DNA from: Mollicutes bacterium
Lineage (GTDB): Bacteria; Bacillota_I; Bacilli_A; Izemoplasmatales; Izemoplasmataceae
Length of the DNA: 9,754 bases
Direction: 5' to 3'
NCBI GenBank assembly: GCA_003551455.1
Contig: PUMR01000033.1
Span: 1 to 9,754 of the forward strand
Shown one piece after another: positions 7,061-9,754 of this stretch. Within the stretch, counting starts at the first letter, position 1, and each line of letters starts with the position of its first letter. The notes beneath the pieces are model-generated. The model worked only from the letters and a program-made list of their open reading frames with translations. It had not been told where the DNA came from and ran no database searches. Made by a program: the position numbers and the translations under genes.

Positions 7061-7073
7061 TCCGGAGATTGCC
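7051..7073 (-). terminator. Rho-independent terminator of lon
   Basis: On the minus strand the arms GGCAATC/GATTGCC (7 bp, loop TCCG) are followed by TTTTT (7055-7051). The stem begins directly after the lon TGA codon with no gap. This is a compact but well-formed intrinsic terminator. Confidence 0.85.
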
Positions 7074-9404
7074 TCAGCTCTCGATGAGCGTCTCTTTGAT
7101 GACATCGTCGACGGTGCGGACGGATTGGATGTCGAGTTTGTCCCGCACCTCTTTGGGGATGTCGTCGATGTCGCGCTGGTTCTCCTCGGGGATGAGGATC
7201 TTTTTCAGCCCGCCGCGATGGGCGGCGATGGCCTTCTCTTTCAATCCGCCGACGGGGAGCACCCTGCCCCGCAGGGTGATCTCGCCGGTCATGCCGATGG
7301 AGGGGTCCACCTTCTTCTGGGTGAGGGCGCTGATGAGGCTCACGGCGATGGTGATGCCGGCGGAGGGGCCGTCTTTGGGAATCGACCCTTCCGGGACGTG
7401 GATGTGCACGTTCGAGTCGTTCAACCGCTCCTTGGCGATGCCGAAATGCTCGTAGTTCGCCTTGACATAGGAGAGGGCGGCCTCGGCCGACTCTTTCATG
7501 ACATCGCCGAGCTGACCCGTGAGGGAGAGTTTCCCGCCGCCTTTGTAGTAGGCGACTTCGACGGCGAGGGTGTCGCCGCCGAACTGGGTGTAGGCGAGCC
7601 CGGTCGCGACCCCGACCTGCGGTTCCTTGTCGGCGAGGCGATGGGTGTATTTCGGCTTCCCGAGGTAGTCCTTGAGATTGTCCGTGTTGATGACGACCTT
7701 GTCCTTCTTGTCGCCGAGGATGGTCTTGATGGCCTTGCGCACCAGGGTGCCGACCAGGCGGTCGAGCTGCCGCACGCCCGCTTCGCGGGTGTATTCGTGG
7801 ATCATCCTGTAGATGGTCTCGTCGGTGATCTCGAATTTGTCCTTGCCGAGACCGTGGCTTTCGAGCTGTTTGCGGATGAGATGCTTCCGCGCGATGTTGA
7901 ACTTCTCGATCTCGGTGTAGCTCGAGAGTTCGATGATCTCCATCCGGTCGCGCAACGGCGCGGGGATATGACCGAGATAGTTCCCGGTGGCGATGAAGAG
8001 GACCTTGGAGAGGTCGTATTGGTCTTCGAGATAGTGGTCGCTGAAGTTCTTGTTCTGTTCGGGGTCGAGCACCTCGAGCATCGCCGCGCTCGGGTCGCCC
8101 TTGTAGTCGGCGCCGAGCTTGTCGATCTCATCGAGCAGGAACAGGGGGTTCACGACCTTCGCCTTGCGCATGCCTTGCAGGATCCTTCCCGGCAGGGCGC
8201 CGAGATAGGTGCGCCGGTGGCCGCGGATCTCGCTCTCGTCCTTGACGCCGCCCAAAGACTGCTTGACGAACTGTCTGCCGAGGGCGCGGGCGATCGATTG
8301 GGCGAGGGAGGTCTTGCCGCAACCCGGCGGTCCGACGAGGCAGAGGATGGTCTGGGGGTTCTTGCCGGTGAGGAGTTTGACGGCGAGATACTCGATGATC
8401 CGCTCTTTGACCTTCTCGAGGCCGTAGTGGGTCTCTTCGAGCGCTTCTTCGGCCTTCTTGATGTCGGTCTCGTCTTCGCTTTCTTCATACCAGGGGAGCT
8501 CGATGAGGAAATCGAGATAGGTGCGGATGACACCGCTCTCCCCCGAAGAAGCCGGCAGGGTCTCGTAGCGCGAGAGTTCATAGAGGGCCTTCTCCTCGAT
8601 GTGTTTGGGCATCTTGCTCTCGAGGATCTTGTTTCGGAGGTTCTCGATCTCCGATTCTTTCTTGGCCTTGTCGCCGAGCTCCTCCTGGATGGCGCGGAGT
8701 TTCTCGCGGAGATAGTATTCGCGCTGGTTCTCGTCGATGTTCTTCTTGACGGTGCGGTTGATCTTTTCCTCGATCTCGCTCATGTGGCGTTCTTTCTCGA
8801 TGTCTTGCAAGAGATAGTTCAAGCGTTTCTCGACGCTCGCGGTGGTGAGGTATTTGAACTTGTTGTTCTCGCTGATCTTCAAATTGCTGGCGAGCTTGTC
8901 GACGAGCTTGTCGCTGGAGATGCCCGCTTGTACCGCTTCAATGCTCTGTTTGGGGTTGTTGAGGATGGATTGGGCGTTCTCCATGACCTGCTTGACGACC
9001 ATCCTGACCAGGGCGATCTCTTCGTCCTGGTCTTCGTGCGTGGGAGGACGCGTCTCGAAATTGACCAGGAAATAGGGATCCTTGTCGGTGAACGTCTTGA
9101 TTTCGGCCCGGACGATGGGGTCGAATTTCACTTTGAAGTTGCCGTTGGGGAGTTTGATCTTGATGCCGATTTTGGCCACGACACCCCATTCGAGAATGTC
9201 GTCTTCCTCGGGGTCCTCGACGTTGGGGTTCTTCTGCACGAGGAGAAGCACGTGGCTCTCATGGTTCTTTTCCGCCTCGAGAAGGGCGCTTTTCGACATG
9301 GAGCGTCCGACCTCGGTGCGGACGTCTGTATTCGGGAAAGGCGCCAGGCCTCTGATGGCGATGGCCGGCAGCGTTTCGTTCACTCGTTTTTCCGCATCGA
9401 ACAT
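7074..9404 (-). CDS. lon: ATP-dependent protease La (LonA type)
   Basis: Lon is a soluble hexameric AAA+ serine protease that degrades misfolded and selected regulatory proteins. The 776-residue protein matches LonA length (about 774-784). Layout: N-terminal substrate-binding domain (about 1-200, starting LPAIAIRGLAPFP); helical/coiled-coil linker (about 200-300); AAA+ module with Walker A GPPGCGKT (358-365), Walker B FLLDEIDKL and the GHRRTYLGALPGR segment; protease domain from about residue 597. The catalytic dyad is Ser681 in PKDGPSAG and Lys724 in GGLKEKAIAAHRGG, in the usual 43-residue spacing. No membrane segment is evident, so it is LonA and not LonB. The ATG has AGAGGTG seven bases upstream. 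A 33-base hairpin lies just before that site. The gene uses no TTA, CTA or TCA codons, leaving an 813-codon open frame opposite. Confidence 0.98.
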   Translation of the reverse strand: MFDAEKRVNETLPAIAIRGLAPFPNTDVRTEVGRSMSKSALLEAEKNHESHVLLLVQKNPNVEDPEEDDILEWGVVAKIGIKIKLPNGNFKVKFDPIVRAEIKTFTDKDPYFLVNFETRPPTHEDQDEEIALVRMVVKQVMENAQSILNNPKQSIEAVQAGISSDKLVDKLASNLKISENNKFKYLTTASVEKRLNYLLQDIEKERHMSEIEEKINRTVKKNIDENQREYYLREKLRAIQEELGDKAKKESEIENLRNKILESKMPKHIEEKALYELSRYETLPASSGESGVIRTYLDFLIELPWYEESEDETDIKKAEEALEETHYGLEKVKERIIEYLAVKLLTGKNPQTILCLVGPPGCGKTSLAQSIARALGRQFVKQSLGGVKDESEIRGHRRTYLGALPGRILQGMRKAKVVNPLFLLDEIDKLGADYKGDPSAAMLEVLDPEQNKNFSDHYLEDQYDLSKVLFIATGNYLGHIPAPLRDRMEIIELSSYTEIEKFNIARKHLIRKQLESHGLGKDKFEITDETIYRMIHEYTREAGVRQLDRLVGTLVRKAIKTILGDKKDKVVINTDNLKDYLGKPKYTHRLADKEPQVGVATGLAYTQFGGDTLAVEVAYYKGGGKLSLTGQLGDVMKESAEAALSYVKANYEHFGIAKERLNDSNVHIHVPEGSIPKDGPSAGITIAVSLISALTQKKVDPSIGMTGEITLRGRVLPVGGLKEKAIAAHRGGLKKILIPEENQRDIDDIPKEVRDKLDIQSVRTVDDVIKETLIES

Positions 9405-9425
9405 GGTTGTTCACCTCTTTTTGTC

Positions 9426-9458
9426 GCGGACCGCTAACAGCCAATGGGCGCGGTCCGC
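9426..9458 (-). promoter_or_regulatory. Hairpin in the lon 5' UTR, next to the ribosome-binding site
   Basis: Perfect 9-base arms (GCGGACCGC at 9458-9450 and GCGGTCCGC at 9434-9426, minus strand) enclose a 15-base loop, which may itself pair through GCC/GGC. The foot of the hairpin is seven bases before the lon Shine-Dalgarno (9418-9412), so in the predicted transcript it would stand against the ribosome-binding site. Read on the + strand, the hairpin is followed by TTTTCATTTTCTT and would look like a terminator, but no + strand gene feeds into it. It may affect lon translation or mRNA stability; that is inference. Confidence 0.55.
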
Positions 9459-9480
9459 TTTTCATTTTCTTGTCATATAC

Positions 9481-9509
9481 ATTTTACCGCATTTTGCCCT
9501 TCTTAGCAA
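9481..9509 (-). promoter_or_regulatory. Candidate sigma-A promoter of lon
   Basis: On the minus strand, TTGCTA (9509-9504, four of six consensus bases) and TAAAAT (9486-9481, five of six) are 17 bases apart. Transcription would start near 9474 and give a leader of about 70 bases containing the hairpin. I see no CtsR tandem heptads or complete CIRCE element around it, so heat-shock control by those regulators is not supported. Confidence 0.6.
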
Positions 9510-9584
9510 TCCAAACACCTCATGGGAGAAAAAGTGTCAAAAGCGCCGCAAGGGCACAAGGCGGGCGGTTGACAAAGTTGAACA

Positions 9585-9604
9585 GTGCGCCCGGAAGGGC
9601 GCAC
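9585..9604 (-). terminator. GC-rich hairpin, possible weak terminator of the upstream gene
   Basis: Perfect 8-base arms GTGCGCCC/GGGCGCAC enclose a 4-base loop (TTCC on the minus strand, GGAA on the plus). On the minus strand the tail is TGTTCAACTTTGTC, only moderately T-rich, so it is an imperfect intrinsic terminator. It lies about 40 bases after the TGA ending the partial gene to the right, where a terminator would be expected. Confidence 0.4.
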
Positions 9605-9606
9605 CG

Positions 9607-9641
9607 CGGGGACTGAGATTCATTATTCCCGGGGTCTGAGA
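9607..9641. repeat. Short direct repeat, 12 bases, period 23
   Basis: On the + strand CGGGGACTGAGA (9607-9618) recurs as CGGGGTCTGAGA (9630-9641) with one mismatch. Both copies are followed by a CATT-containing stretch. They lie between the end of the partial gene and the hairpin at 9585-9604. Only two copies are present, and no function is evident. Confidence 0.5.
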
Positions 9642-9644
9642 CAC

Positions 9645-9754
9645 TCATTCCGTGTCTTTCGCGCGCGTTCCCTTCCCTATCCCTATGGACGTCTCGGAGA
9701 GGGTCTTTGCGACCCCGTCGGCGGCGTTGCTCGCTTTCGTGACGGCGGCGGCCG
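9645..9754 (-). CDS. Unidentified protein, C-terminal fragment
   Basis: One minus-strand frame enters from the right edge and ends at TGA (9647-9645), giving 35 residues (starting AAAVTKASNAADGVAK and ending RAKDTE). The composition (Ala, Thr, Ser, Gly, Lys) fits a flexible or helical soluble C-terminus. Codon choice is like that of the neighbours, with G at many first positions, mostly G or C at third positions, and TGA as stop. Another minus-strand frame is also open to the edge, but it is arginine-rich and looks out of frame. In B. subtilis clpX and tig lie upstream of lon, but this tail does not match the ends of those proteins as I know them. I cannot name it. A hairpin and a short direct repeat follow before the lon promoter. 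Confidence 0.45.
   Translation of the reverse strand, partial: AAAVTKASNAADGVAKTLSETSIGIGKGTRAKDTE

Noticed and set aside
6996..9437. An 813-codon open frame on the + strand across lon
   Set aside because: It is a codon-aligned shadow of lon, caused by absence of TTA, CTA and TCA codons, and its sequence has no domain I recognise.
9500..9540. CIRCE or CtsR operator before lon
   Set aside because: TTAGCAATC at 9503-9511 resembles one CIRCE half, but no matching GAGTGCTAA arm follows at nine bases. The GTCAA-like words at 9533-9584 lack the tandem heptad spacing of CtsR sites.
9522..9753. Second minus-strand frame open to the right edge
   Set aside because: The translation is dominated by arginine, with runs such as RRRRGRK, typical of an out-of-frame GC-rich reading, and it runs through the hairpin and repeat region.
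9685..9754. + strand start of a gene reading MDVSERVFATPSAALLAF
   Set aside because: There is no Shine-Dalgarno upstream, the frame is only 23 codons before the edge, and the opposite strand offers a better coding frame. It cannot be fully excluded without more sequence.
1..9754. Mobile elements, CRISPR arrays, tRNA/rRNA genes, phage or defence genes
   Set aside because: I looked on both strands and saw no transposase motifs, terminal inverted repeats, regularly spaced repeats or tRNA-like cloverleafs. The window is dense with core genes.

Overview
This window reads as a compact, GC-rich stretch of housekeeping chromosome from a member of the Bacillota (Firmicutes), most likely a Bacilli-type lineage. 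Three things suggest this. A T-box leader precedes valS. A long leader RNA precedes rplU, where low-GC Gram-positives carry an autoregulatory L21 leader. The gene order lon–engB–valS–folC–(mutY)–radC–rplU is a condensed version of the Bacillus subtilis lonA–ysxC … valS–folC … radC … rplU region. The genetic code is standard: all six complete genes end in TGA and tryptophan is read from TGG, which argues against the UGA=Trp code of most Mollicutes. I cannot name the genus.

All genes lie on the minus strand, so transcription runs from high to low coordinates. From right to left: (1) 9645-9754, the probable C-terminal end of an unidentified gene; (2) 9405-9644, a non-coding region with hairpins, a short direct repeat and a sigma-A-like promoter for lon; (3) lon (ATP-dependent protease), closed by an intrinsic terminator touching its stop codon; (4) engB (ribosome-assembly GTPase), with a promoter overlapping that terminator; (5) a valine T-box leader with its own promoter and attenuator terminator; (6) valS and folC, one base apart and presumably one transcript, followed by a strong terminator; (7) a 162-base gap with two adjoining inverted repeats, then mutY and radC 42 bases apart as a probable DNA-repair/maintenance pair; (8) a consensus promoter and structured leader driving rplU, of which only the first 19 codons and part of the twentieth lie in the window.

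Functionally the window joins protein quality control (Lon), ribosome biogenesis (EngB, L21), valine charging with amino-acid-responsive control (T-box/ValS), folate polyglutamylation (FolC) and oxidised-guanine repair (MutY), plus the JAMM-family protein RadC. I see no mobile elements, CRISPR arrays, tRNA or rRNA genes, phage genes or defence genes, and no clear undescribed system. The points most worth a second look are regulatory: the hairpin next to the lon ribosome-binding site, the rplU leader, the T-box with a GUA specifier, the inverted repeats before mutY, and an unusual cysteine spacing in the MutY iron-sulfur motif.
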